Positions 23,869-34,900 of a stretch of DNA of 64,000 bases are shown one piece after another; within the stretch, counting starts at the first letter, position 1, and every line of letters starts with the position of its first letter. Source of the stretch: Iris pallida (lineage: Eukaryota > Streptophyta > Magnoliopsida > Asparagales > Iridaceae); assembly GCA_029216955.1 (NCBI GenBank), contig JANAVB010033216.1:5749019-5813018 (forward strand), written 5' to 3'. The notes under the pieces were generated by a model. That model made no database searches and had not been told where the DNA came from. It saw only the letters and a list, made by a program, of their open reading frames with translations. The translations under genes and the position numbers were made by a program.

Positions 23869-24881
23869 TGTAGCCACCTTGCGTAACAAGAAATCTCCCT
23901 TGAGAAAAGTTGATAGAGAACAATAGCCTCCTTGTTCTCAAGACGGATGCCAAGTCAAACCTTACACAGAGTTCCAGTTCCACATATGTTCTGTAAAGTG
24001 TGAACTCATGTCTTGTCCCTGTAATATGTTCAACAAGAGCAAACTAATATACTACATTTCAGCCATATAAATTCTTCCACTACAAAGAGCAATCAACCTA
24101 GGCCATTCATGATGAAATAAAATTTAAGATCATGATGTGCAAGAGATTGGTTGTAAGATGGTAATAGATACGGCAATAGTCTATAATGTTTATGTAGAAA
24201 GTCTCCTGGGGAAGAGAATGTTAAGGAGCTAACATGTTAATATAACTTATTTCGGGAGAAATTTCAAGTTTTGAGGACACCATCCTGGGAGCTTGGAGAT
24301 CAGCATGGAGTTCATGGTGGATTTGTGTTCAAGTTGACTGTTTGATGTCGATTCGTAGCTAGAAAATGTATTCTTCTTGCACATTTTTCGAGCATCTGTT
24401 TCGAAAAGTTACAGGTTTGAAGAAAAAAATAACCTTATATGATTGAATCAATAAAAGATTTATGGGAGGAACAACATACACTTCGCTCTTATTCCCATTT
24501 GACATTTTCATGTTGGTTATGTTCAACCAAATTAGTCTTATAGAAAATTTACTAGGACACAATCTAAAGATGTTCAACTTATGCAACTGAATCTTATAAA
24601 ATGTTTTATGAAGAGATGGAAAACGAAGAGAAGAACAAAAGGAGAAACGGTGTAGTAGTAGAAGAAACACAATTAGTTTAAATCTAAGGACCATAGTTTT
24701 CTATGGAAAAACAGCTGCCACAAACCACACCTCAACCTCTTTCAAAGGCTCAAACCTTACATTTCGTCCAAGAAATTCCAAAATAGTACCCAAGACATGT
24801 TTTTTGGGTGGTGGGGTAGGGAGGGGGAGAGGATGTTGAATTTGGAAATGCATGTTTAACCGTTCATAAGGGCTTTGTACC
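23869..24881. other. about 1 kb of non-TE sequence, probably host intron
   Basis: Flanked by gypsy B and copia D. No full gene is seen. On the minus strand 24715-24876 is an open, protein-like stretch (ends LEFLGRNVRFEPLKEVEVWFVAAVF) that abuts copia D. A second open stretch lies near 23880-23960. Neither matches an ABC1 kinase exon I recognise. If the kinase gene is intact this is part of its intron 3. Confidence 0.45.
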
Positions 24882-25024
24882 TGTGGAAAGAACAATTGGA
24901 TGGATTCATTGATATGAGTGAGCACATATTTATAGGAGAGAGTCAGCCTTTAATTATTAGTTCTACCAGATGCAGGACTAAAGCCCAAAGAATAATAGAC
25001 TAATACTTAACACTCTTCCTCAAA
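24882..25024 (-). repeat. 3' LTR and polypurine tract of copia D
   Basis: Minus strand TGTTAAGTATTAG...CTTTCCACA, 131 bp, preceded by TTTGAGGAAGAG. It shares the GGGCTTTAGTCC block with the copia A LTR. Confidence 0.9.
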
Positions 25025-26362
25025 CTGGAGCATAGATGTCAATCATGTCCAGCTTGCTACAAAGGAACTGAACACGATGGCTTAAAAGAGACTTCATAAA
25101 GATATCTGCTATCTGATTGTCGGTTCTTACGTGGTGAAATATTATCACCCATTTTTGGTATTCATCACGAACGAAGTGGATGTCGATCTCAATGTGTTTC
25201 GTCCTTTTATGAAATACGGAACTGGTGGCAATATAGATAGCTGACAGGTTGTCACACCGCATACCTGCTGCTTCCGATCCTGCTTCTTCTCCCAACTCCT
25301 TTAAAAGATGCTGCAGATATAACACCTCTGCGGTGCCATGAGCAATAGCTCAATATTCCGCTTCTGAACTCGATCATAAGATCACACTCTGCTTCTTGCT
25401 CTTCCACGACACTAAATTCCTGTCAACAATTATTGAATAGCCAGATGTAGCCGAACTTGAGTGACCCTTGTGGTTACCAGAGAGATACATAAGACATTGG
25501 TTGAGTGGCGGAAGATCAGTTGATCGAGCCACTGGGACGTATTATTCCTTCCATTTACAAAAATTATGGGAGTTGGGGGCGGTGGACCCAAAAGACATTC
25601 AACGCAGCGTGCAAAAAATCTCGTACGTAACGTCGAACATCTAAAAAAACAGATGTATACCATCTATCTGTAAAACTTGCACCTCGGCCAGCATCTGCAA
25701 AGCACTCAAGACGAGTATGTCCCTACTTCTCTATCTGAATTTCTTTCCCCAGATTCTGAGCTAGATAGCGCAAGATCATGAAAATTGTCTGCCAATGCAG
25801 AACTCGTGGAGAAACCATAAATCTATACAACAAAAAATGTGTGGACGAGTCATAACTGCTAGGTAGTTGAGTTTTCCAACCAACCAACGATACTGATCGG
25901 AATTGGTCATCATTATCCCATCATCGGGGAGTAACTTTACCCTTGGATTCATGGGTGAAGTTGCTCCCTTAGTTTGCATCATTCTTGCTACAGTTAGCAT
26001 GTCAAGCACATACTTCCTCTGAGATATTATAACGTCTTGCTTGTCCCATGTGGCTTCAATGCCAAGAAGTACTTCAATGCTCTCATATCTTTAGTCTGAA
26101 ACTGCTCACCCAGAAACTTTTTCAGCCCTGCAATACCCTGATTGTCGTCCCCCGTAATCATGATGTCATCAACATCGACACCAAGTAGTACCGTCCGGCA
26201 GATATATGTCGATAAAATACCGAATGACCCTACTTGGATTGGCACATGCAAAACTTGGTAAGGACGAGGTGATTGTTTGAGACCGTATAGGACCTTCCGC
26301 AGATGACACACTTTACCCTCCTTTGCAACAAACCAGGAGGTTGCACTACATACACTTCCTCT
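25025..26362 (-). pseudogene. copia D RT (C-terminal half) and RNase H
   Basis: Starts abruptly at an EEVYV-like RT segment, then VCHLRKVLYGLKQSPR, a catalytic motif changed from YVDD to DVDD (VDVDDIMITGDD), QFQTKDM, GKLNYLAVMTRP, and RNase H with SWKSKKQ, SSSEAEY, CDNLSAI and [15 protein letters not shown]. Several stops and frameshifts are present, including stops either side of SSSEAEY. Between the TDR and SGYS motifs (about 25455-25665) about 200 bp has no counterpart in copia A and may be an insertion. Not functional. Confidence 0.88.
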
Positions 26363-27156
26363 TAAAAAGAGTAGGCCGAGTATCTCGAACGTAATACAAG
26401 CACCCAAAAATTTTGAGAGGCAGAGAAAATGGCATAAGATTGGGATATAATCTAGAAAAAGAAGTAGTGACATTGAAAACAGTAGATGGCATACGATTTA
26501 TCAGATAGCAAGTTGTAAGAACAGCATTCGGCCAAAAATTTCTAAGAGTACTGACATGAAACATAAGAGCACGAGTTGTTTCCAAAAGGTGACAGGTTCT
26601 TACGTTCGGCCATACTATTTTGTTGTAGTGTGTAAGAATAAGAAATTTGGTGGATAATTTCATATCTAGCCAAATGGGAAGTGAACTCACGAGACACATA
26701 CGCACGACCATTGTCGCTCCGAAGACATTTCATAGAAATCCTAAATTGGATTTTTTGTTTCAGGATAAAAATTGCACCAAATAATTCGGAACAATTTTTC
26801 ATTAAGTAGACAAAAGTGACTCGTGAGTAGTCACTAAATCAGTAGATTCAATAGAAACAAAATACTTGAACTCCATCATAGATTCAATAGGACATGGATC
26901 CCATATATCAGAATGCACTAAATCAAAAAGAGCTGAGACGACTTTATTCCAACTCAGTGGATAGGGTACACGATGAAGTTTAACCAGACTACATGACCAC
27001 AATGAAAAGGAATTCAGAAATCTAATGATGGACAATTTTCTTGAGAACTTGGATAGATAGGTGACCTAATCGACAGTACAACTCAAACAGGTTGAGTGAC
27101 ACACTGACACATGCAGCAGACGAATTCAATTCAAACATATACAAGCCTCTAGCAAC
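26363..27156 (-). pseudogene. copia D integrase
   Basis: Contains RGLYMFELN, ELYCRLGHLS (HHCC start; H-x4-H), HSDIWDPCP with the first catalytic Asp, CLRSDNGRAYVS with the second, and QQNSMAERKN with the Glu, so the DDE residues remain recognisable though frames are broken. It ends at a DTRPTLF motif and is joined directly, near 26362, to an RT segment. By comparison with copia A about 0.9 kb (the integrase-RT linker and RT N-terminus) is missing. Confidence 0.87.
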
Positions 27157-27758
27157 CCTTGTTAGCAATTCGACAAACAGAAAAAATTCGGAACAACAAA
27201 AGGACGTGTATAAATCGGCACAATATAAGTAAAATACGGTCAAAAATTAGTCTAACGAAAAACATTCGGATCAGATTTAATTCGTGTTTAGTACGTTTCA
27301 TATGAACCAATTCGGCACTAAAAATTCGGCATATATATAGGGCCCACCCACCTCTACTACTTCATAAACAAGGGTTCAGTGTGAGAATAAGAAAAGGTTG
27401 GATGATGGAAAACCGAAAGATTTTTCTTTGATTATTGCAAGCAACATGTGCACAAGAGTTTCTTTTTTGGTTATTGTGAGACTTTTTCTTCTTTTCTTTT
27501 GATATATTTTGAGAATTGTGTTAGTCATAATATCTAATAGCAACAAGAGTCAAGAAAGTCAAGACTATTGGGTTTCTTGGTCACATTTTTTTGGTCAAAT
27601 TTTTTAAAAATTCGTACGGTACGCGTTTAAAACGCCACAGGCTTAAAATTCGCGTACAAATCCGAATTTTTCAAACGTACGTAAATATTATACGTTTATG
27701 TAAGATACGAAAAAATTCGCGTATAATACGCGTTTTATTCGGGAGATTGCTAACAAGG
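27157..27758. mobile_element. hAT-like element in copia D, perfect 8-bp target duplication
   Basis: 602 bp with 13-bp inverted termini CCTTGTTAGCAAT and perfect flanking duplications CTAGCAAC (27149-27156 and 27759-27766). The interior is AT-rich with ATTCG and ATACG motifs near both ends and no coding capacity. It splits the copia D pre-integrase region; homology to copia A resumes exactly at the two flanks. Confidence 0.93.
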
Positions 27759-27896
27759 CTAGCAACATGCCCCCTACATATAGTCTTCCCAGTCTTCAGG
27801 TGCTTCAGGTGCTGAAAAAACAATCATTAGGAAAGAATGTTACCGAGTAGCGCAAATCATGTGTAATCCGACTAATAGACAATAAACTAAATGGGT

Positions 27897-28020
27897 TTTC
27901 AGGTGTATGTAAAACTGAAGTGAGTGGTAGACTGGCTGGTACTTCTTTTTCCATGAACTTTCAGGTGCATGTAAAACTGAAGTGAGTGGTAGACTGGCTG
28001 GTACTTCTTTTTCCATGAAC
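27897..28020. repeat. 62-bp tandem duplication in copia D
   Basis: Two near-identical 62-bp units, 27897-27958 and 27959-28020, each opening tttcaggtg. Copia A has no equivalent duplication, so it arose within this copy. Confidence 0.93.
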
Positions 28021-28095
28021 TTTCAAGAAACAGTCATTCGCAACAGTAATATCCGTCACACGACCCACATATATACAATCATGCAAGCATGCAGC

Positions 28096-28512
28096 CAGTA
28101 TTCTAAATGGTGGGCGCCTAGCCCTCCTAGGCGGTAGACGGTCTCTCTTCGTACCGTTTTTCGGTAGACGATGGAGTAGGCGGCCATCAGAGGTCGACGG
28201 AGGTGAGGCGACGGAGACGGATGCCTAGGTGGACGCTTGGGCGTAGCAATACCTAACAAGATATTTTGGCCAAAAAGGTTTTGTAAATATTATGAGCTTA
28301 TAGTCCACTTTACCAAAACTAAAATTTTACAAAATTTCGTTCTACAACTTAGTTACGCATGGAATACCCTTAAAATATGCATATTATGCCAAAAAATAAA
28401 GGTAAAATAGTATATAAAAAATGCTCAAAATGTATCGACCACTTAGGCGATCGCCTAGGCGGTAGGCGGACTCTCTCCGTCGTGCACCCGCCTACCGCTA
28501 TTTAGAACCTTG
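28096..28512. mobile_element. hAT-like MITE with GCCTAGGCGG subterminal repeats
   Basis: 417 bp. Termini are CAGTATTCTAAATGG (left) and CAAGGTTCTAAATAGCGG (right, reverse complement). Flanks CATGCAGC (28088-28095) and CATGCACC (28513-28520) are an 8-bp target duplication with one mismatch. CGCCTAGGCGG-like palindromes occur just inside each end. No coding capacity. Confidence 0.88.
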
Positions 28513-28637
28513 CATGCACCGCGTGTTATGTGATCAGACACACCCAAGCCAGTCACCTATTGCTTTGATCTTACCACACACGTCGCTTAGTATCCGACAA
28601 TGGATCCAAATGTAGAGGCTCCTCCACGTCGCTGAGC

Positions 28638-28968
28638 ATGAAATTCGACGAATTCTGTATAGGCGGAGTCGGTGCGCCGGAGGGCCGACTAGCGCCTAGG
28701 CCGCTTAGGCCGCCTAGTCGCCGCCTCGGTTGATTTTTTTTCTAAATATATGTTAAGTATAGCATATATAACTTATATGTAACAAAAAACATAAAAGCTC
28801 ATGAGCTCTTATGGTTAGTAGCAAGTATATAAGTTATTTTCACCTATAGGTGGCTCTGAGTTCGAATCCTCTCCCCCACTTTTTTTGTAACAATTTTTTT
28901 TGGTTTATGACTTAAATAAAAGGGGAGAGATCCATCTCTCTCCTCTCTCCTCTCCCCTCTCCATACTC

Positions 28969-29000
<32 letters not shown>

Positions 29001-29250
29001 GCGACGGGTTTCAACGTAGCGGCGGCGGCGGGAGACGACACCGGCGGTGGCGGACGTTGCCGGAGGCGACGGCGACAGCATGTAAGTTCAAAAAAAATAC
29101 TTTTTTTGAAATTTTTTCAAAAAATTTCGGCCTAGGTAGCTGCCTAGGACCGCCTAAGCCCGATAACCGACTAGGACTGCCGCCTAGAGGATTATCGGTG
29201 CGGCCGGCGGCCGCCCAGCGCCTAGGCGCCGCCTAGGCCAAAATTTAGAG
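28638..29250. mobile_element. hAT-like element with GCCTAGGC repeats and an internal tRNA-like segment
   Basis: 613 bp between flanks CGCTGAGC (28630-28637) and CGCTGGGT (29251-29258), 6 of 8 matching. The termini are weakly inverted (A/C-T-x-AAATT) and both subterminal regions are rich in CGCCTAGGC. Homology to copia A gag stops and resumes at the two ends. Inside, 28800-28880 has a GAGTTCGAATCCTC box B-like motif and an upstream GGTTAGTAGC, suggesting a tRNA-derived SINE piece, followed by a pyrimidine tract and (CAGCAA)n. Confidence 0.7.
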
Positions 29251-29258
29251 CGCTGGGT

Positions 29259-30207
29259 CTACAATAATCTGCACGGATCGCTCTTCATTATCATGAGCAT
29301 CCAATGCAACATTGGCAGTAGGAACTTTGGGACACTACCACTGAAAATGTCTAGGTTTACCACAATTGAAGCATGTGCATAGTCGTCCTCTATTACCTCA
29401 TCCACCATCACGGTCAGCATTCCAACCAATGCTAACCGTGATGGTAGACTAGGTAATTTGCGTTTACCAACACGGCCACGAAATCCACCATAAACAGCAC
29501 CCAAGGCAGATCGATCAGTAAGTACATCACTTATATCAAGCCCAATTACTTTTGTTGTTCGTAGAACACGAAAGTGGACTTCCATCAGAGATGGAGCCTC
29601 GGCCCCAGCAATAATCTGAGACAGTGCAGAGTCTGCATCAAGATGAAGTGAGACGAGATATGCCATGACATAGAGCTATTGACATTAAGTCCCCGCTTCA
29701 TGGATATCCGTCGTCAAAGGAAACACGCGATCCACCTCATTAGTAATGGCCTTAAAGGCACGGAAGTGTTCCTTAGGTGACTTGTCTCCTTGATCAGCTC
29801 GGTAGACGCCAACAATTGAGCCATAGATTTGAGACAAATCGCGTTTGCCACCAAACACATCCGTTAGGAGCTCCCATAACTCCTTCATTGAATCCGTGTT
29901 CTGAACCATATCCTCGACTGATGGTTCCATCGAATTCATCAACTATGTAAATAGTTTGCTATCATCAGTCCCCCACTCCTCAAATGTGGGATCAATCTTC
30001 GTCGAAGGGTTGTCAGTTAGATATTTTGACAACTGCATTAGCCGAAGCATTTTCTAGACCTTGCGCCACGTAGAGTAGCTGTCCGAACCATCCAGCCTCC
30101 GATTGATAAGTCGAATAGAAGAAATCGTTATACCAGTGATCGGTGTCCCAGTCTCTGTGTTTCCAACTAGTGCTACCAACAATGCTATTCACCGCACTCT
30201 TCGACAT
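29259..30207 (-). pseudogene. copia D gag
   Basis: Leftward from 30207: FFYSTYQSEAGWFGQLLYVAQGLENA, then MEPSVEDMVQNTDSMKELWELL, GVYRADQGDKSPKEHFRAFKA and MAYLVSLHLDADSALSQIIAG, colinear with copia A gag. A zinc knuckle CFNCGKPRHFQWxC is present near 29340 but with a stop in place of the residue before the last Cys. Several frame breaks. A gag N-terminus and GC-rich leader (30560-30950) lie between it and the 5' LTR; the open frames in that leader are compositional. Confidence 0.85.
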
Positions 30208-30947
30208 CCTTCAGGTTCTCGATTCGACTATCGTTTGATCGTCACGACCCGATATTCACATCAATCTCGCCAATGCGCGATGTTCACGACTGGCTCGCGC
30301 ATACCTGGCAGAGATCGAAGGCGGATCATACAAGCCAAGACAAAGATTCACACAAAACTAGTTTGCTCTCCATTAGATCCTGATATGAATACCGGACCAG
30401 AAACGGAGATTCACACAAACAATCAAGTTTGCTCTCTGTTAACTCCTGATGTCGTTGTCGAGGTTCAAAGGTTCATATAAACGATCACGGTTTGCCCCCT
30501 GACAATCTCAATGCCAATAAAAAAAACAAATTTGGTTTTTGTTCGTGTCTGTTTTTTTTTCATAACCTAGGTTAGGATTTTAGGGGGGTGGGCGGGTGCT
30601 TGGAAGGGGCTAGGGTTAGGGTTTGGCGACTGTAAAGGGACATGAAGGGGCTAGGGTTAGGGTTAGGATTGAACGGCAGAGGTTGCGTTGGGCCAGGCAG
30701 GCTGCATAGTGGCGGAGGCAGGGAGGGAGGGCGGGCGAAGCTGAGCTGGGTTGCAGCGAGACTAGGGAGGCGGAGGCAGAGTGGGGCTAGTCGGGCAGCA
30801 GGAAGGCGGAGGCGGGCGAAGCTGGGCGCAGGGAGGCGGAGGCGCGGAGATGCAAGCGGAGACAAGGGCGTGAGGGAGGGAAGCGGAGGCGGGTAGGGGG
30901 TAGGGTGGCGGCTAGGGGAGATTAGAAGGAGAGAGGGAATAGAAACG

Positions 30948-31082
30948 GCTATGATACCATGTGGAAAGAACAATTGGATGAATTCATTGATATGAGTGAG
31001 TACATATTTATAAGAGAGAGTCAACCTCTCATTATTGGTTCTACCCGATGTGGGACTAAAGCCCAAAGACTAGTACTTAACA
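30948..31082 (-). repeat. 5' LTR and primer-binding site of copia D
   Basis: LTR 30960-31082 (123 bp), immediately followed on the minus strand by TGGTATCATAGC (30948-30959), one base off the tRNA-Met site. This fixes the minus orientation. Confidence 0.9.
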
Positions 31083-31778
31083 ATACCCATGTGATATAAG
31101 ATGGTACCTTATGACCCTGCATAATGCATTACTGTTTTCCTTCAACAAAAAAACTCTCTAAGTTTGTTTCCACAACAGATATTTTATCTTTCAGTTCTAA
31201 GGGTATAGTAACGCTTAAAACCTCTTCCTTCTGTTGTTCTAATTGATCTTGTAATGCAATATCTAAAAATGAACCCCAACCATCAAAACTAAAGCTCAAT
31301 TTAGATCCAAAAAATTCAAAATGGCTATAAAAAACAATGTTCACATTAGTCACTTATGATTGACTGCAAGAAAGATAAAAAGATGAAAGGAATTCCGTCT
31401 GAAGCAATATACTGCTTGGAGCTTGGTGGCACATCTCAAACAATAAAACAAGAGGATATTCCTGGAAAAGATGAGCATATAGGAAGCTGAAGAGATGTAT
31501 AAACATAAAAAAAAAAAAATTGAAGCATGATTTTTTATTATCCTCGTTTTCTGGACCATCCTAATTGTTACTCCCTTGATAAGAATGTCATGGACCCATG
31601 TCATAGTTATGTATCTCAGCTCCTTCTTAACAACTATTAGTGCTATTATAGAAGTATTAACAGCTAGTCATATATCATATACCTGATTAGCATATATTCC
31701 AAAATTGGAGCAATAATGAATCACAACCATGTGCCGAACAAATAATTATAAATGTAAAATCCTCTTGATAGAAAAAAC
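31083..31778. other. intron 3 of the ABC1 kinase gene (part) with an unassigned open stretch
   Basis: Runs from the donor GT next to exon 3 (31778-31777) to copia D. No exon of the kinase is recognised here. 31129-31353 on the minus strand is an uninterrupted, acidic, protein-like frame (KLSFSFDGWGSFLDIALQDQ onward) of unknown origin. Confidence 0.55.
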
Positions 31779-31973
31779 CTGTGCAATTGAAGCAGATCCA
31801 ACAGGTTCAACGTCAAATCGTTCAAAGAGGTCACTGAAGTTTTGGCCTAACTCTTCCTCCAGAATACGGCAAACTACTGGAAATGGGGTTGAAGGAGCTT
31901 TATCACACAATGTAACAAGTCTTCTCACCCAGGCAGCTGGGGCTAAATCAGGTTTACCTACAATTTGAGCAAA
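31779..31973 (-). CDS. ABC1 kinase exon 3
   Basis: 65 codons starting FAQIVGKPD and ending GSASIAQ. Acceptor CAG at 31976-31974, donor GT at 31778-31777. It carries the most diagnostic ABC1 segment (LVTLCDKAPSTPFPVV and SASIAQ). It is separated from exon 2 by a 5.2-kb TE-containing intron. Confidence 0.88.
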
Positions 31974-34900
31974 CTGCTAGCAAGTTCCAACAGGACAGAG
32001 TATTAAAGCCAATTCAATCTTATTCTTTGGAGAATAATCATAAAATAAAAATAATAATCTGTATGATATCAAATCTTACAGTGAAATGAATGAGACGTAA
32101 TTGAAATCCAGAAGAATATAATGCACAAGAAAAGTGCATATAGGTAAAATATAATAAAAAGCAGATAGTAGCCAATTCAGTGTTATAGATTTCGCTAGAC
32201 GGAATCGGTGCGGCGGAGGTCCGCCTAGCGCCTAGGCCGCCTAACGGGCCGCACAGAAATTTTATTTTTTTCTTTAGAAATTTGAAATATGTGGAATTTT
32301 GTGAATTTTATTGAAATTTTTTGAAGATATTGCAAAAAAAAAATCTGATTTTTTTTTAAAATTGAATTTTTGAAATCTGATTTTTTTTTTTTGAAATTTC
32401 AAATTTGAAAAAAAAAAAAAAAAAAAATCCTGCCCAACCGAACAGGCCGTTTAGGCGCCAAACAGGACCGAATTGGCGCCTTGGTCGGCCAACTAGGAGA
32501 TTTTTATTGCGTTTAGAGGCCGAACAGCGCCTAGGCCGAACACTGAACCAATTATAGTCATTTTCACCATAGGAATCCTGACTAGAGAAAATAAAGTAAA
32601 GTCCCTTATGAACAAAGTTAAAATTGAGAAGGATGATGTGAATAGAAAAAAAAGGATAGCTGAAATGCAGAGATGCTTCTGGAGTATTTTGTGATGGCAC
32701 GATACCATTGAAGTTGAAAGGAAAGTTCTATAATACAGCCATAAGACCAGCCATTTGGAGTGTTGAGTACTTAAGAAACATCATATCTAGATGTTAGTGT
32801 AGCTAAAATGAGAATGCTAAGATGGATGAGTAACGATAAATTGGTTTGGACATGTGGCCTCCGTAGGAAATTGGAGGTGGCATCAAGTGAAGACAAGATG
32901 AGAGAAACTATCTTGGAGGTTTGGAGATGTGCAATGCAGACCAATTGATCCACCAGTAAGAAGGATAGATAAGATAGTAGTTTAAGGAACCACTAGGACT
33001 AAAAGGTAGGCCTAAACGAATATGAATTGAAGCCGCGAAGAAGAATATAATTTTTGTTATTGTTACATAGTACATGGCCCTTAACAAAGATGAATGGAAG
33101 AAAATGACTCAAAAAGCCGACTCCAAAAGTTTTGGATAAAGTGTTGTTGTTGTAGGAACAAAGCTTTAACGCAAAAGGACATCTAGATCCCGTAGTCCAT
33201 TCCTCAAATAAAGGCCCAAGTAAGAATTAACTAAGTTTCAAGTCTCATACTATATTTTGGAAAAAGAAAACATCCACACTAAGCGTTACAAGTCCTAGAT
33301 TTAAAACAATTTTATTTTTTAGATCAGGCCAGGCTTTATAAACAGTCCCTGTCATGGGCTACTAGCACCAAGACTCCCTCCCATTATTATTGCCCGTGTT
33401 GGAATTCGAACCCACGCCCAATCCTCCCCTCCCTTACTAGTGTGACCACTAGACCACAACAACATTTAAAACAAAATTAAATAAGTAAGAACACTGGATA
33501 CTGAAAGAAACCTGTGCTATAGTATATAGGATGCAATGGAACCCCTTTGACTTTGAAAAGTATCTCCTTCATTCTATATTCCATTCAGAAAAAGCAATCA
33601 CTTAAAAACAACAAAGAACAAGCCTACAGGCTGCAATAAAATGTGACGCAAAATAGCTATTACCAAGCTTCGCAGTCCATATCAAAGTTGGTTCCGGATC
33701 CTTCTTATGAGTATAGGTATCGGCAATTTGGATAGGAGTTCTGGAATTCTTGGTTGAAGATAATAAGAAATAAGTTTTTAAACTATGAAAAAAAAAAATC
33801 ATACATGTTTAATCTTATCAATTAGTTTTTGTTTCCCATGAATTTTAAATGAAAAAATATTCAACATTGTTGCATTCACCTACAATTGATATGGTTGTTT
33901 ATTTTATTTGTTTTTAGACAAAGTACCCCCACAATATATAGTTTTAAATGGAATATTATTAAGATGTATTAGCATTGTGGATTTATAGTATACAACTTTG
34001 ACAATTGGTAATGGTTATAGTACATCGCTAAGAAGTTTTATCCACACATTGTAGCATGTTGATATTTGGAAATCATTGTATCCATGCTGTTTTTTTGCTT
34101 CACTTCTCTCTTTAACTTTCAATTTTTAGTCTTGTTGAATTGACAAGGAAAGAGTGTCCTAATTTCGTTATCATTCGGTATTGATGTGGATCAGTATCAG
34201 ATAAAAATGCCAAAACAGATACAATATGGCCAATACGCATTGGTATCGGTCTATAATGCGAGCCTTGTCTGTTACAATATGAAAAAATATAAGATCCATG
34301 TAAAAACAACTAAACAATCCATAGAAAATGTTCACGATCATGATACCAAATAATCTACGACAGAAGTTGGTGACTACTGTAAAAACTGCTTTGCTACTCT
34401 AGAATAAGTCGAACATAAGACATACCAAATCTCCTCCTCTCCACTACAAAGTACAAACCCAAAAGAACGTAAACTTGATCTAAAGGAGAAGGCCAATTAT
34501 CTTGAAGAGCCTACTGTGATCACTATTAGAGTTTCACAAAAGGCATTATAACATTAGATTGAAACAAACTACAACATTTAACATATCAAGAAAGTTAAGT
34601 AATAAAGTATCCTCACGAACTCAAGAATTGATGAAGTGAGTTGAAAATTTTGATAGCAGAGGAGTAGGGTGGCAAGAATATTTATCTTAGAAGAGTGAGA
34701 AACATAAAGAATTAAGCTAGGTTGCAGGCATGGATCAAATATTTTCCACTATTTTTATTTGTACTGGTAGTATTTTGTTTAAAATGGTATTATTATGTTG
34801 ATTGAGACTAGAAAGGTTAATGAGAGGGTCAGACAAGGGTAGACTATTAGCAATGTAAATAAATACATTTGTAAAAGTGTTAATGATAGGAGATTGCATA

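Larger units (their letters stand above)
27767..28637 (-). pseudogene. copia D protease region, broken by a hAT element
   Basis: On the minus strand the segments align with copia A protease: AQRRGGAST near 28630, a KQ-stop-V stretch where Trp is expected, a G-L-G in place of the catalytic D-S-G near 28550, then (across the hAT 28096-28512) DITVAND and PFSLLSISRITHDLRYSVTFF. The catalytic Asp is replaced by Gly. A 62-bp direct tandem duplication at 27897-28020 adds a further defect. Confidence 0.72.
24882..31082 (-). mobile_element. Ty1/copia retrotransposon D, old, with nested hAT insertions
   Basis: LTRs 24882-25012 and 30960-31082, primer-binding site at 30948-30959, polypurine tract at 25013-25024, and copia-order domains on the minus strand. 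Flanking 5-bp sequences are GTACC (24877-24881) and ATACC (31083-31087), a target duplication with one mismatch. LTRs differ at roughly ten positions plus an 8-bp indel by eye, so the insertion is old. The sequence is related to copia A. Three hAT-type elements sit in protease and pre-integrase sequence, and the N-terminal half of RT is deleted. It lies within the ABC1 kinase transcription unit, antiparallel to copia A. Confidence 0.92.

Noticed and set aside
30600..30670. Telomere-like GGGTTAG runs (and CCCTAACCCTAG near 38900)
   Set aside because: Only a few irregular units; common in leaders and intergenic DNA, not an interstitial telomere array.
30642..31066. Plus and minus open frames next to the copia D 5' LTR
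   Set aside because: GC- and GGGTTTAG/GGAGGC-repetitive leader of copia D; frames are compositional and not homologous to gag.
33400..33460. Possible tRNA genes with box A and box B (also near 57726 and 28860)
   Set aside because: No acceptor stem or complete cloverleaf; better explained as tRNA-derived SINEs.
33602..33802. Possible extra kinase exon (open with a donor-like site)
   Set aside because: Exon 2 joins exon 3 directly in phase and reconstitutes the conserved motif; an extra exon here would disrupt it.
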